From NCBI RefSeq assembly GCF_032854445.1, contig NC_088295.1:57639249-57703248 (forward strand): a stretch of DNA of 64,000 bases, in the 5' to 3' direction. Positions 1 to 11,700 of this stretch are shown here, piece by piece; within the stretch, counting starts at the first letter, position 1, and each line of letters starts with the position of its first letter. The notes under the pieces were generated by a model. That model was not told the origin of the DNA. It saw nothing but the letters and a program-made list of their open reading frames with translations, and made no database searches. A program made the translations under genes and the position numbers. This DNA is from Liolophura sinensis (lineage: Eukaryota; Mollusca; Polyplacophora; Chitonida; Chitonidae).

Positions 1-108
1 GGTGCTGCGGGTCATTTACTGAGGTCTTAAAAATGAAACACAACCGTGGAACGCGCCCGTAATCTTCAGTGTGGGGTTTCCTGTAAATTGGTCAGCTAAT
101 TAACTTAC

Positions 109-416
109 CTAAATGGATGAACACAATTTAGCCTGTTTGAGAAATATGTGTAACACGCAAAGTCTGGTGAGAAAACCCGATGCATTTGCAAGTCCTCTGT
201 GAGGAAATTGTAGTACTTAAAACACCCATAACGGATGTATCCCGAAGCCCACATATGTGAAATTTGACGACGTACTTTTAGAAAGTAAATCACTTTGACA
301 TGGGCATTGTGAAATTGAGATTTAAAGCCATGCCATCTGCTGGTTGTCTGAGAAAAGCATGACCCAAATATTTTCTTCGATGAGAATGAACACAGATAAA
401 ATCCAGATAAAAGCAT
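109..416 (-). CDS. Weak candidate exon ending at a strong splice donor
   Basis: An open minus-strand frame of about 100 codons runs up to a near-perfect donor, TTTAG|GTAAGTT, with the last exon base at 109 and the intron starting at 108. The predicted peptide is rich in aromatic residues, Ser and Cys, and matches no domain I recognise. Several acceptor-like pyrimidine tracts ending in CAG lie inside the frame, so a real exon could be much shorter, for example beginning in the last 100 bases. The 3' end of any gene would lie left of the window. Composition resembles the surrounding AT-rich DNA and no conservation can be judged here. Chance is the main alternative. Confidence 0.15.
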
Positions 417-1207
417 GTAAGAATTGCTGTAATAAATTGGATTGGATTTTCAGGTAAAAATAGACAAAATTCGACAAGATTTCAACAAACTATTTGGCAT
501 TGTATTGTTAATAAGTCAGTTTTCTGTAATCTATTTGTTAGTTAATCTCATTTACATGTCAGATCTTCGAAGATATAAGCTGGAGTTCTGAACGGAATAA
601 TCGAGCATGTATCTAATGCAAGCTCTGCAAATAATGTCAGAGCTTTAAATGATTTGCCCCACGTCGATAACAGCTGGCGTTCGTACACGCGATGTTGGCA
701 CTGGTGGGACGTTTGGTCGAACCTGAATCTATCGGTTAGCTCCATGTCCACTTAGTATGATAATCTAAAATCGGAATGGGACCACAAGCCTGAACAGTTA
801 CCAACAATTCGATTATTGTAATTTGGTTCCAAATAATAAGATAACATTTTCAACTGCTGGCATAAACTCCAACGTCTGCTCGCTTCTGTTCGCTGGTGAG
901 AGTTAGCGAGGTCACGTGGTTCGTCATGCAGCTATGTGAGATCTCGCTTCTCTTACGATATCAGTGTGAAATCGGGTCTACAGGCCACTTACATTGCACT
1001 CCGTATGAAAACCTTTCTTCCTTAGATCACTTCATTGCGTAATGCTTCAATGTATGTGGAGTACATTTATGGAGGGAAAACTTCTCTGAAAAGAGTTATT
1101 GAAGTGGCCTTGTAATATTTACAAACAAAAACAAAGACCAATATTCACAATTCTGAATAGGAAAATTATATGTTCTCTGAAAACCACCCTAAATTTTTTT
1201 CCATCGT
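417..1207. other. No recognisable feature
   Basis: AT-rich single-copy-looking DNA. A donor-like GCTG|GTGAGA occurs near 894 after a short open stretch, but no acceptor or start supports an exon. No repeat family was recognised. Confidence 0.5.
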
Positions 1208-1399
1208 TTGGATATAACAATACAAAGGGTGACAGTCAGATTGCAGTCAGAGACAAGTGGTTCCTTAAGCTGTATACCTCATCTTTGCGATGATCGAGAG
1301 AAGAGAAAAGCGGATATCCACGAGGAAAATACAGCGACCCTTCCACATTCATGCCTCCTCTTCTTGTGGTTGCTGTTGATGGGAGGGGTTCGGAGCGAG
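1208..1399 (+). CDS. Candidate exon with hydrophobic segment and perfect donor
   Basis: The open frame starts at ATG 1208 and reaches, after exactly 64 codons (phase 0), a donor that fits the full consensus: GCGAG|GTGAGTT, exon end at 1399. The last third encodes a hydrophobic run (CLLFLWLLLMGGV, residues 49-61) followed by RSE, like a signal peptide or signal anchor. It sits unusually far from the first Met, with a charged stretch (REKRKADIHEE) before it. Either the true start is in an upstream exon joined inside this frame, or this is a signal anchor. A second frame has ATG near 1350 giving MPPLLVVAV, leaving phase 1 at the same donor. No downstream exon could be identified and no family is recognised. 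A chance open frame remains likely. Confidence 0.22.
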
Positions 1400-4150
1400 G
1401 TGAGTTGTCTTCATTTTAAACAGAACCACCTACACTGATAATTGACAGAAGCCATAGCTCCAGATATAGGGCAATAAAATAAAATAAAATTCAAATGAAA
1501 CAAGGCCGTGTGAAAACATCTACGGATTTTATTTTCACACACTCATTCATCAACTCATATCACCAGACAAGCCAGTCTAAACAACACAATATTCAGTACA
1601 AAGCGGTTACTCCACAAGAGTCGGCTGGAAACGATGTGCACTGCCTGTGACATGCGCACACCACTCAGCTCGTCATCTTCCGGACGCAGCGGCAGTTAGT
1701 GCCGAAAAAGTTGCACCTGCAGGTGAGTCCACGGCAACATCTGGCGAAGCGTCTCCGGCTGTTGGCTACACATGGCATAGTGTTGAACATACACTTGGGT
1801 ACTTTCAAAAGCATTTCCCTGAAACCGAAGGTAAAACAGATAAGTGTTAACGATGTCAGAGGAAAAATGCAAATCTTGGGATTTTTGCTAAGTAGGTAGT
1901 GTATTGGAGCTGGGACTTGGTTGTCATTATTACGTCGGCAACTTTTCTGGTACCTGGCAAGGGACGATAATTTCTCTCAAATTCTGATCCGTAAACCTGA
2001 CCATGATCGTATAAGTGATATTTTGATGAATAATTGTTCAATTAAACTTTATTATAATGGTTACTATTTTATCTTGTGAGTATGCGCCAATATATTTGGA
2101 AACAAATATGTGTACGTGTTATATAGCAACGTGTAAGCGTTGTAGTGAAAGTAATGAAATATTTTGCACTAATTCCATGGTGGTCAGGATTATGGGTGGG
2201 GGGTAACCGAAGTGGCTGGAGTTAACCACCGCCCTTCGCTAGACACCTTCTAAACTTCCTAATTAAACCTGGCAAAATTTTATTTTAGTTAAATTTATAT
2301 ATCTGACAGCAGTCTTTTGCAATGTTGTGGTGTACAACTGTGCACCTGTGCACGAAGCACGAGCACTATACCACCTCGTGCTACGTCTGCACATTTTGAA
2401 GCAGACATAGCACTGCATCCGCTTTCTAAACCCAAACCAAGCACGCTGTACACCCAGGATGTCTGGCCTTCTCTGGTTAAAGTACCAGCGTCACTTCAGC
2501 TTTAATAGCTCACGCTCTGCTTTTAAAGCAAACATTAAAACGAGCCGGGTGCCTTTTAACGCAGCTGCTGCCCTCAGCTGAGAAAGGAGATGCTTCTCCG
2601 TTTCCAGGTTTCGTACAAAAGCAGTCTCTTTGAACAAATAGGTGTTACGTGCAGGCGGAGTGGTTATGGGACTTCTACCATCATGCCACCATCATTTCAT
2701 CATGTACTCGGCTCTAACGGACCTTGTATTGTTATGGAACAATGAAGCTTGCGGTTTTGAAGGATTAAGGACTCCTTAATAGCACGGAGAAGAAAGACGA
2801 TGTTTCTTAGCTAGTGTTTAAGTGTTATAGTTCTTAAACAGCTTCCTTTCCTTGGAGACAGCACTTCATGCGCTCTACGTCCATTAAGCCCGGAAAGTGG
2901 AATCTAAGGCAGTTTTTCTACTTAGAACCGACTGTGAAACTTAACTAGCTTTTGATGTTCATGCATCAACGTTGGAAGGAGAAGTCTGCCAAATTCCACA
3001 TAAGATGACTGGGACAAAGCATTTGATTAACAGGCTTTTTATTCGCGGACAAAACTTTCTCTTTCATTAAAAATCATGTCGCTACAGTCAAAGATGGAAA
3101 CTAAACAGGGAGAAACTACCACAAAATATGCAAAACGACACAAAACTAAGACAGAAAAGGTCAAACTTTTTCCGTGAGAAGATGTCAAAGTTTGGAAGCA
3201 ACTAAAACTGTTTGGGCTTCAGCCTGCGTGAGATATGATAAATAATAATTCCTCAATTGATAAGTAGTCACGTGATAAGTAACCTGCAACTTTTGCGTTC
3301 AGGTCTTCGGTGTTTACCCTCAGTGTCAGACAATATCTGTCCAAAGTTGTTCAGAGGCGGGTAGCGACGGGCTAAAACCCATTTCCACGCATCTTGCACA
3401 GAAACTCTCCACGAGTGCACTTGCTATTTTCAGAGACGCGTTAATCGTAGTTTAATTCAACGAAATCTGGGAGCAGATCGAATGCTAGACGTACATGGTT
3501 TCATCCGGTCGACACTGTGATAATTGTTCGCTTAGCTTGTATTTAATGGTTCTTGGTTCCATTCAGACTGATGGCAACAACAGTCGATATAGACCAATCT
3601 GGCCATGAACTTCTTCCTTGACTTATTTATGCTGCCATGATAAATTATGGGCCCTTCTGTGCCTCTAATAGCTTTTATCATACTTCGTCCGGAGTTTTAC
3701 TGTGTTGTCTGTTCGGTTTTAAGGCGTCATTACCATCATGTAGATTGGTAAGGCATCTCCTGATTGTGTACTACATAGAATCTGTTATAGAGGAAGAAAA
3801 GACTTTCTAGACTCTTGTCTTCTTAAGACATGCATCACATTTTTTCAGTTGTACCCAATACTAAAACGTGATCTTGTCAGACCCAATTCTCTGTCATCGA
3901 GGATAAACCCCAGGACTACTCACGCCGCACAGTTGTTAACTTTGTCAATAAGTAAGCCTTGGAATGAAGATTTATAAAGATTCTTTTCAAGATACCGGTT
4001 ATTGAAAGTGGGACGTGTTTCCCAATTTACCATGGCTAATATGAATCTGAAAATAGAGCTGCATGTACTTAAATCGGATTCTGATCATTGGCTCATGTTT
4101 GAGATGAGTCATCAAATGGACGAAAACGAACACCTGGATTCGTGATGAAC
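1400..4150. other. No convincing gene or repeat
   Basis: Mostly AT-rich DNA without a recognised repeat. One strong donor-like site (CTGCAG|GTGAGTCC near 1729) follows a plus-strand open stretch beginning near 1630, which is somewhat CpG-enriched. No start or acceptor could be tied to it. Nothing else is supportable. Confidence 0.4.
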
Positions 4151-4244
4151 CTATACGTGACATTTTTTTGAGAAATTTAAATTCACAGCTCGAACAATTA
4201 GCAGAAACCAGCAGAGGACACTATTCTTAACGGGTGACAGTGCA

Positions 4245-4460
4245 GTGCAGGAAGTAGGTATGGGAACAACACAAAGTGTAACAGACAAACCCAGGATGCA
4301 GACCACAGAGAGGGGAATTGTCGCCATTGGTGAAGTCGGGTCTACTGGAAGTGCTGCGAGTGTGATGTCTCGTACGGTCGGTGATAATTCTGTCCCACGT
4401 TTTAGTAGCATTCGTTTTGGAACAAAAGCATCACCGCTTATACAAGGCCCACAGGTCTAA
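4245..4460 (+). other. Tract open on both strands, possible exon
   Basis: About 215 bases of higher GC content are open in the plus strand (71 codons, starting MQEVGMGTTQ and rich in Gly, Ser, Thr and Val) and also in two minus-strand frames. One minus frame has a cluster of Cys residues (CGLHPGFVCYTLCC). The plus frame ends just after ACAG|GTCTAA, a poor donor. Composition differs from the flanks, which is why it is listed. Strand cannot be decided, and no family is recognised in any frame. Confidence 0.15.
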
Positions 4461-4872
4461 GTCTTCTGTGTGTTGGTTCGGATAAACAAATGCAATTGGT
4501 GCCGTCTTGGTTAAAACAGATATGAAACACACAACTCCGAAAAGATTTGACAAAAAAAAAGAGAATAGAGAGTGCAAGAGCATCACAATGACAATATATT
4601 TGACACAAAAGTAGACAAACCAAGACCTTCTCCACGATGCTTAGTATACTATCACTCATATGTTTTTGAAAACGAGGCACCAAGTTTCTACAGCAACCAA
4701 CACTTCCTGGTTTCCTCGTGACCATATGCGCATACACTTCCGGCGAACACATTACCAACACAAGTCAGTACTTACACTAGAAAAGACAAAATAAAGCAAA
4801 CATCATAAGCAACAACTTAAATCACAATAAATGTTGCAATTCTGCAATCAGATTTCGTGTTTTTGCACTTGC

Positions 4873-4936
4873 CTTTTATCCATATCATAACTGTCAACGT
4901 AGGAGTTTTCCTCTGGTTCAAATTCATCGTCGGCTT
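4873..4936 (-). CDS. Candidate internal exon with GC-AG donor, acidic peptide
   Basis: On the minus strand a long pyrimidine tract ends in TTTGTCATTTCAG, a strong acceptor, with the first exon base at 4936. The 64-base exon is open in one acidic frame reading ADDEFEPEENSYVDSYDMDK with split codons at both ends. It is followed by AAAAG|GCAAGTG, which is the consensus for the rare GC donor class (AG|GCAAGT). If the donor is not used, the frame reads on through a Lys-Arg pair and QVQKHEI to a stop at 4848-4850, which would look like the end of a processed precursor. Neither flanking exon could be found with confidence. The acidic, low-complexity peptide has no recognisable domain. Support is the pairing of two good splice signals around a single open frame. 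Confidence 0.35.
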
Positions 4937-6165
4937 CTGAAATGACAAAAATTGAAAAAAAAAACGTGTTATTCACTGTTCTTACAAAGGAATTCTAACC
5001 ATCATTATGGTCGTACGTGATATTCTCGCTAACAGGAACACGGGGCTGTCTTCGGCATGTCACACTTTATCTGAACTTATGGTATTATTCCTCAACTATT
5101 CATCGTATCACTAAACGCCACTGACCAACATGATCTTTAGTTACCATGAATCTGTTTATAAATATTTCTACCATAACCGCTGTTCAAGGCAAAGGATACT
5201 CTAACACGAAATATTTGTCCAATAAAAAAAAGGAAAATGGATTTGAAAACTTTGGATTGTATGGTCGTCTTTTCTGGCCATATTAGGGCCAGTGACGTCA
5301 AATCAGCTTTTTGCCACTTATCACACATAGATAGCTAGATTTCTTCATTCAAAATGCATCTTTATTTAGACCTATGAATGCATTCAACAAATGGACCTTG
5401 AAACGAACAACTAGTATTTCAAGTCAAAAATATGCGCATTGATGCCCTCTTGGTCACAACAGACCACCGTGGGAATCTTATGCTTTAAGGGCATTTTATT
5501 GTTTAAGAAAATTCTGAAAAAAAAATAAATGAAACTATTTTTTGGACAGTATTTAATGGTCTTTCATCTGATATATACTTCATTTTAGTGTTAACTTTGC
5601 CTTTTAGTTTCGGAAAAATAATATAGGCTAAAAGATCATGTGAAAAATGATGGTTATAGCCTCGAAGACGGTACATAAGCCTATTAAGAAAGACAGAGCT
5701 GGTAGTATAGGCTATGCAGTATAGCAACATGGAGAACTAGCGACTTGGGGACTATCAATGTCTGTCCAGGTGAGTTGGGCTGGTAATATGGGCCATACCT
5801 ATACGACAACAGAACGTTACCTTCGTTTAGATTGTACATTTAGATGTTTTTAGGAGATTAGCTCTTGTAATGTAAGTCTGTGCCCTTCGCCTATCTTATA
5901 ATGCACATGAAGCAAAGTTCTGCATATTGTACATGTGTTTCAAATTGGTATTCACTTTTTCTATTTAAACACACTATTTGATCTTGTTGGGTCGGCGACG
6001 TAAGATGAATGTTTAATGGATATAGGCATGCCTTTCATCATTGAGGTTGTGTGTTCAGGGTCAGTTTATAACCGACAGAAGCAAATATACCGCCTAACCA
6101 ACAACGATCTCCGTACATTAATTCCAGTGATCATTAATGCATTCAACTGAACTTGCTTGGCTGAG
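4937..6165. other. No recognisable feature
   Basis: AT-rich DNA. A TCCAG|GTGAGTTG donor-like site lies at about 5770 on the plus strand after a short ATG frame (MSVQ). This is too little to call an exon. Confidence 0.45.
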
Positions 6166-6170
6166 AATAA

Positions 6171-6385
6171 GCCACACCGCCCATACGCCGACCATGACAA
6201 GGACCAAATACATCGCACATACGCCGACATGACAGGATCAGCTACACCGCCCATACGCCGACCATGACATGATCAGCTACACCGCCCATACGCCGACCAT
6301 GGCAATATCAGCCACACCACCCATATGCCGACCATGACACGATCAGCTACATTGCACATACGCCGACCACGATACAGGATCAGCC
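6171..6385. repeat. 35-bp tandem repeat, about 6 copies
   Basis: Six imperfect copies of a 35-base unit, readable by the recurrent CCATACGCCGACCATGACA followed by GATCAGC and TACACCG. Substitutions and small indels (one copy has GCATACGCCGAC) show that it is an old minisatellite. The high CG-dinucleotide content contrasts with the AT-rich flanks. Confidence 0.85.
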
Positions 6386-8574
6386 GTTCCGAGGAAAATT
6401 TTGAGCTGAATATCTCCTTATCTGGCTTTTATCTGGTATAGAATTTCTGAGGAAGATATTTTTATGCTACGTAGAATTCCTTATAAGGAATAATGTAATC
6501 TTTTTTTGTAGCATTTTTAAACAGCTCACATAACATGTATAGTGTTACAAAAAGAGATCTCTAATATTTTAACTGAAGAAAATGGCATATGAGTCGTTGT
6601 ACAAGAACATATAATAAATCTAATGTCTACAGCTCCACGCCCGTGATTCACACCAGAGACTATACTGGTAGTTGTATGCTCTACCCTGCTGTTGGGTTAT
6701 AATATTAAATGCCAGTGATCCATGTCAGCCTAACAACAACCCATCACCCCGGTCTCTGCCATCACCCAACAACCACACACAGAAATTAGAGGCGTTCTGA
6801 GATCGAATTTTTGTGTGGCTAAAGAAATGTTCCAGAACCTTGATTGATTTAGTCACAACAGGAGATTATGAGTTCGAACTAAAGGTAAAAATTCCTTCTG
6901 TACCACGTGACATGCAGAAATGTTAGACAGTCCATTGTTGACATGAATTTACCGATCATCTGCCTCCTTCTATTTCATAAGCACAAGTCACACTTTTTTC
7001 CTTTAGGCATTTCTCAGTACTTCAGTCTCTCAGTATTCTGCATCGTTCACAATTCGACAAACTTTTCTTCAGACATCCATGTTACAGTAAATACAATAAA
7101 AACTAGTTGACATTTCTGACAGGTCACATTGTGCACAAGGATTTTTTTACCTTAGTGATAAAAGAGTTCGAACTCGAAACTCGCCCACTATGACTAAAAC
7201 CATCTAAGGCTCTGGTTACAAACAAAATGGACATGCACGCCTCCCACAAGTTCATATTCTCACCTACATGAATTTTCGATACCTAAATGAGGAGAGACAC
7301 AGGTGTTCATATCCCCTGTTGATTTTGTTTTCCAGTTTTGCCGGTGTGGCTGGCTCAAAAAAGGAGAGACAATGACAAATCTACAACCGTGTTTCCTATT
7401 CAACATGGGAGGCAAACAGTACAGCATAAGGTTGATCTGTAAACACTTTCTTCCCTTACAATAAATCATACACCGCTCGGCGCACCATTATTTGACGTTG
7501 TGATGGATGGTGGCTGCGTTTCGCCCGAGCACCAACTAAACCACTGACCTTTGTCGCACGCTCGCCACACTGTGATTTCAGGGTCCATCCATAGCAACCC
7601 TGTCACGAACAGCCGTGAAAGTTATGGTGGTACGTTATCGCCCTTTTGGCTACACCCGTAAAGCTGAATTAATGACGATGCACATCAAATGTTCTACCGA
7701 TAGCCCGAGATCCGGGGGGTATGGTAGATTTATGCTTATCAGTACATGGGCTGACTAGCCCATCGCTACACATTTATCACGGTCGATGCGCGCGTGTCAA
7801 GCAGACAAAGGGAAATATTAATTCTGTAGTCCCCTCCGCTATACAAACGCATTATACCGACCATTACCTCAAATTACCCCCCCCCCCCCTCCCCAACATA
7901 GACTTGGATCCTTGATTAGTTTTGGTTAAATGATCTGCGGAGAAAATCCCAACGCATACCCTTTAAGAAGACATTTAAAAATCTCTGTGACCTTGAACTT
8001 GTGTTATACTTTAAAGATAGAATATATAAATCGTCTTATCAACAAAGATATATAACTTTGGCCTTTATATCGGATGCATAAGACAGTTTAGACGGTTAAG
8101 ATATTTCGACGAATTCAATCGACACTCGGGATAGAATAGACAGCATATCCAGGTGTTCGATAAAGTGCATCAAGATTAAAGCTTGATATTAGGTTTATTC
8201 CAGACAGAAGCCCCACGTCATGCATTCCGATTAACGCTGGGACTATTGAGTTTAATTTAACTCTGGACTGATTATTACGTATACTCGGTTTTACACTTCG
8301 TGCAGAGTTTTCTCAACTTCTGATGCAAACCAGCGCGCAGTGTTTGCCCTCTTTAATTAAAATATTCAAATTGGAGAAGAGTTGTACAAAAATACGGTTC
8401 GTCAGGCGATTCAGAGCCCATAGGACGAATACTGATGACAAACCCAACATAAACATGATGATAATGAGGTTAATGTATAAGGTGAAGGACATTTTAAAAA
8501 ATGCTTTACACTGATAACTGTGTTGTACCAGATATAAGCAATAAACATTTAATTCAAATCTTCATTTCATATGT
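6386..8574. other. No recognisable gene
   Basis: AT-rich, with a C homopolymer near 7880. On the minus strand TGTAG|GTGAGAAT at about 7262 is a good donor after a short open frame (7260-7469), but no acceptor or recognisable peptide accompanies it. Confidence 0.4.
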
Positions 8575-8744
8575 GGAAAGGTTTGTCAGGCATCAGCTTT
8601 CGTGGCTGTCCTATACCATCAAGGGTCATGGGTTACCCCCGGACTTTGTCCGGTTTCCTCCTACCATAATACTTATACAACCGCCGTTGTATAAGTGAAA
8701 TATTCTTCAGTAAGGCGTAAAACACCAATCGAATAAATAAAGTG
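8575..8744 (+). mobile_element. Diverged SINE, family A, body and tail
   Basis: Recognised by the family A body and end: CCGGTTTCCTCCTACCATAA, then GTATAAGTGAAATATTCTT, then GGCGTAAAACACCAATCGAA and an AATAAATAAA tail. The tRNA-like head is missing or unrecognisable. Several substitutions and a short insertion relative to other copies in the window mark it as old. Confidence 0.8.
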
Positions 8745-11700
8745 AAGAGTTCTTAAGTCGGAGAAAAAGAATATTGCCCTTTCCGAGTAAAGATAATAAT
8801 CTGCAAACGGAAGAACAGATTGATGTTTGATTTAGCTTATTTAGAAATGACAAATGCAGGACCTTCCCCTTTGTAAAACCATCAGTTGGACTCGAACATC
8901 AGATATCTGAGTTTTCCGCCCGATATTACCAGCTGTCGGCCATCGAAAGACCACACATCGAATTACAATTTGATGAATAGCTGGACATTTATTAATATTT
9001 TAAACATGTGTTCTCGTTGACGAGTTTGCCAGATTTGGTTACTTCAGAGGCTCGAGTACAGTCCTAATAGTTGATTATTAACAATCTATACCCCTGGGGA
9101 ATATTTAATTAATGAGTCTAACGCAACCTAGACTTTCGATTATTAATCCATATGTTGCAGTGTAGGATTACTCCCTGCTTCTACATCATTGGACATCTGA
9201 TACATCCCCCCAAAAGGGTGGGTATTAATTCGGTGTATGATCAAATCCTCACAGCAGAAACTTTTGAATCTGTGCTCACCACAGAAACAGACAGTTGTTC
9301 GAAATAATGCATCAGATAGCCGTGCAACCTCGTTTTCACACTTTACATGTATTAAAAATATGAGCGTGTTGAACATAATTTGAACGGGTAGCTTTTCCCG
9401 CACAATGCTGACAAGGGTTCACACCAGACTGACTATTATTATCATGCGTAGTACGTTAGCAGCTTATCCAAAATTCCTCTTCACAGACAGGGATGAAAAA
9501 TAGACTGCAATTCTTTGACCCGAAATATTTTAGGACGAAAGGGTTCCTCACTATGTCAAAGCAGAAAGAGGGTTTTTCGATCTGAGTAAACATATTCTAG
9601 TGCACAGAAAAGTACAAAAGTTACTAGTTCTGTTTCCGATTTCCATTTTTGCTGAGCAGATGTTTATTTACACCGCAGAAAAGCACACTACCAAAACTAA
9701 GCCAATTATGACTCCGGTAAAACTTAACTTGGTTTATCTTAACTTGGTTTGGAACCAGTAATGGCGGGGGGGGGGAGGGGAAGGGAGGTGAACATACCGT
9801 CAAATCACAGCTTACATATAAAGCACCTTGACAAGCTTTTCTCAGAATCATGGTATATGAAATGTATACCCAAAGCTACCTAAGACTAAATGAGACTCCA
9901 TGTTATACGTCGTCTTCCGTGAAAATATCATTTTCGAGACAAGATCTAGAAAAGCAGTAAGAGTGAGAAAAGTGGATCAAATTTAAGTGTCATGTTGTCT
10001 ATCAATTAGGGCCGTGAAGACACCAGATGCTCTCTCTTACCCAGACACAGGGCATGTTTCAGGGACACGCTCAGTTCAATAAAGTTATCGAGACCTATCC
10101 ATCAATCTCATCCTAAAACCTAAACAATCCATTTGCTCAACCAATTTTCAGCTGGCGATTTTCCAAAACCGCAATATTAGGGTAACAATTGAAAAGGCTT
10201 GTCAGCGCTGATGACTTGTAGGAGAGATAGGGTACGGCTAGTCTGTGTTGATCAGGACATCCACAAAAATGACTGGGGAATTGGGCACGGTCAGTCTTTG
10301 GTCAACGCCAATTAGATAAGGTTGCCAGTAATGTACTGCAAAGCCAGCCGGTACAATTGATAGGCCATGTGTAGCCCAACTCGGCATTTACACGGCTTTC
10401 CCTGAAAGCCAGAGCTCTGGGTTTCATCAGCTCTTTGAGACGCCGGATAATTCCTGACGCCAGCAAGAGTTCCTCGGGTGGCCATCTTTGTATTCGATGT
10501 CTCTTTCGGGAGCATATAGGATGTAGCGAACCACTGTGCGGGCCGTCCAAATTATCTTGTCATTTACACAGAGCTGTCTTTGTTAGTATATCTGGGTAAT
10601 TGTGTGGTAGCCTTATACAAAAGCGCACTACGAGTGTTGTCTTTTCTTTTGCATAAAAATACACATATGGGTATATCTGACTAAAACAATTTGCTACATT
10701 AGTTAAAAGATAAATCATGAGAATCTTAAGATAATTCTGTTTGAATGTTGAATATGCATGTACTCTATATACGTAAGACCAGCGCAGTGGAAAGTCATTT
10801 GGATAAGTCAAGTTCCAAGCGCGCATGACAGGTCTAATCAGGGATAACGACGTCGCGTTGTAAGGCCATTGTGACTCTTGGTAGTCCCACAGCGATTTCC
10901 GCGCATACTACGTGAATCTGTGACACCTTGAACATAGCATGGTTTCCTGTAGAAAACTCAGAAAAATACACACATACAGACAAAACAGAGCTGAACCAAA
11001 TCCTGCACGCTGTCGTCAAAGTCTGGAACATTGTGAAACGGTAATAAATTGACAAGTGGTTTTGGTTGTCGCCCGGATGATGCGTTCCGCGCATGTGCAA
11101 TAATGCACACAACCCTGTCATCTGCCTTTGTGGGTAAAGATATTAAGGTGATTGTAAGGATAATGTAATTGACTGCCTGAATGACTGACGAAAGTGACTT
11201 TAGTTTGACTGTCAGTGTACAAGGGTAGCTGGAACAAAGACATGACTGCTGATAGACATTTTGAGACGTGATATAGAGGAGAGAAACTCAGATTTAGGGT
11301 GTTTATATGAGGACGTATTGTGAGATATAATGTTAATTTCCATGATATTAAGTTCCCAGACTAACAATGAATATTCTACGGTTACGTATAGCAAGTGGCA
11401 GGTGTTTATGTGTTTGATATAGCTGTTTAACGTTATACTCAAACAGTTTTCACGTAAACGATGTCAGTATTTCTACGCTTGGAGGAAATTGGAATGCCAG
11501 TGTAAACCACCAATCTCTGGCAAATTGTTGACGAACGTTCTGACGTGTGATGTTCAGATATGTACAGCATATTGGTGGAAGACAAGTGGACTTCAGCAAA
11601 CGTTAAAAGGCATGCACAAACTCAATGATCGCTTATTGTCACCCATCTCCCACGTATAATAAGAGAAAGGGAACTTACAAAATTCCCTGCGTGTCAAATA

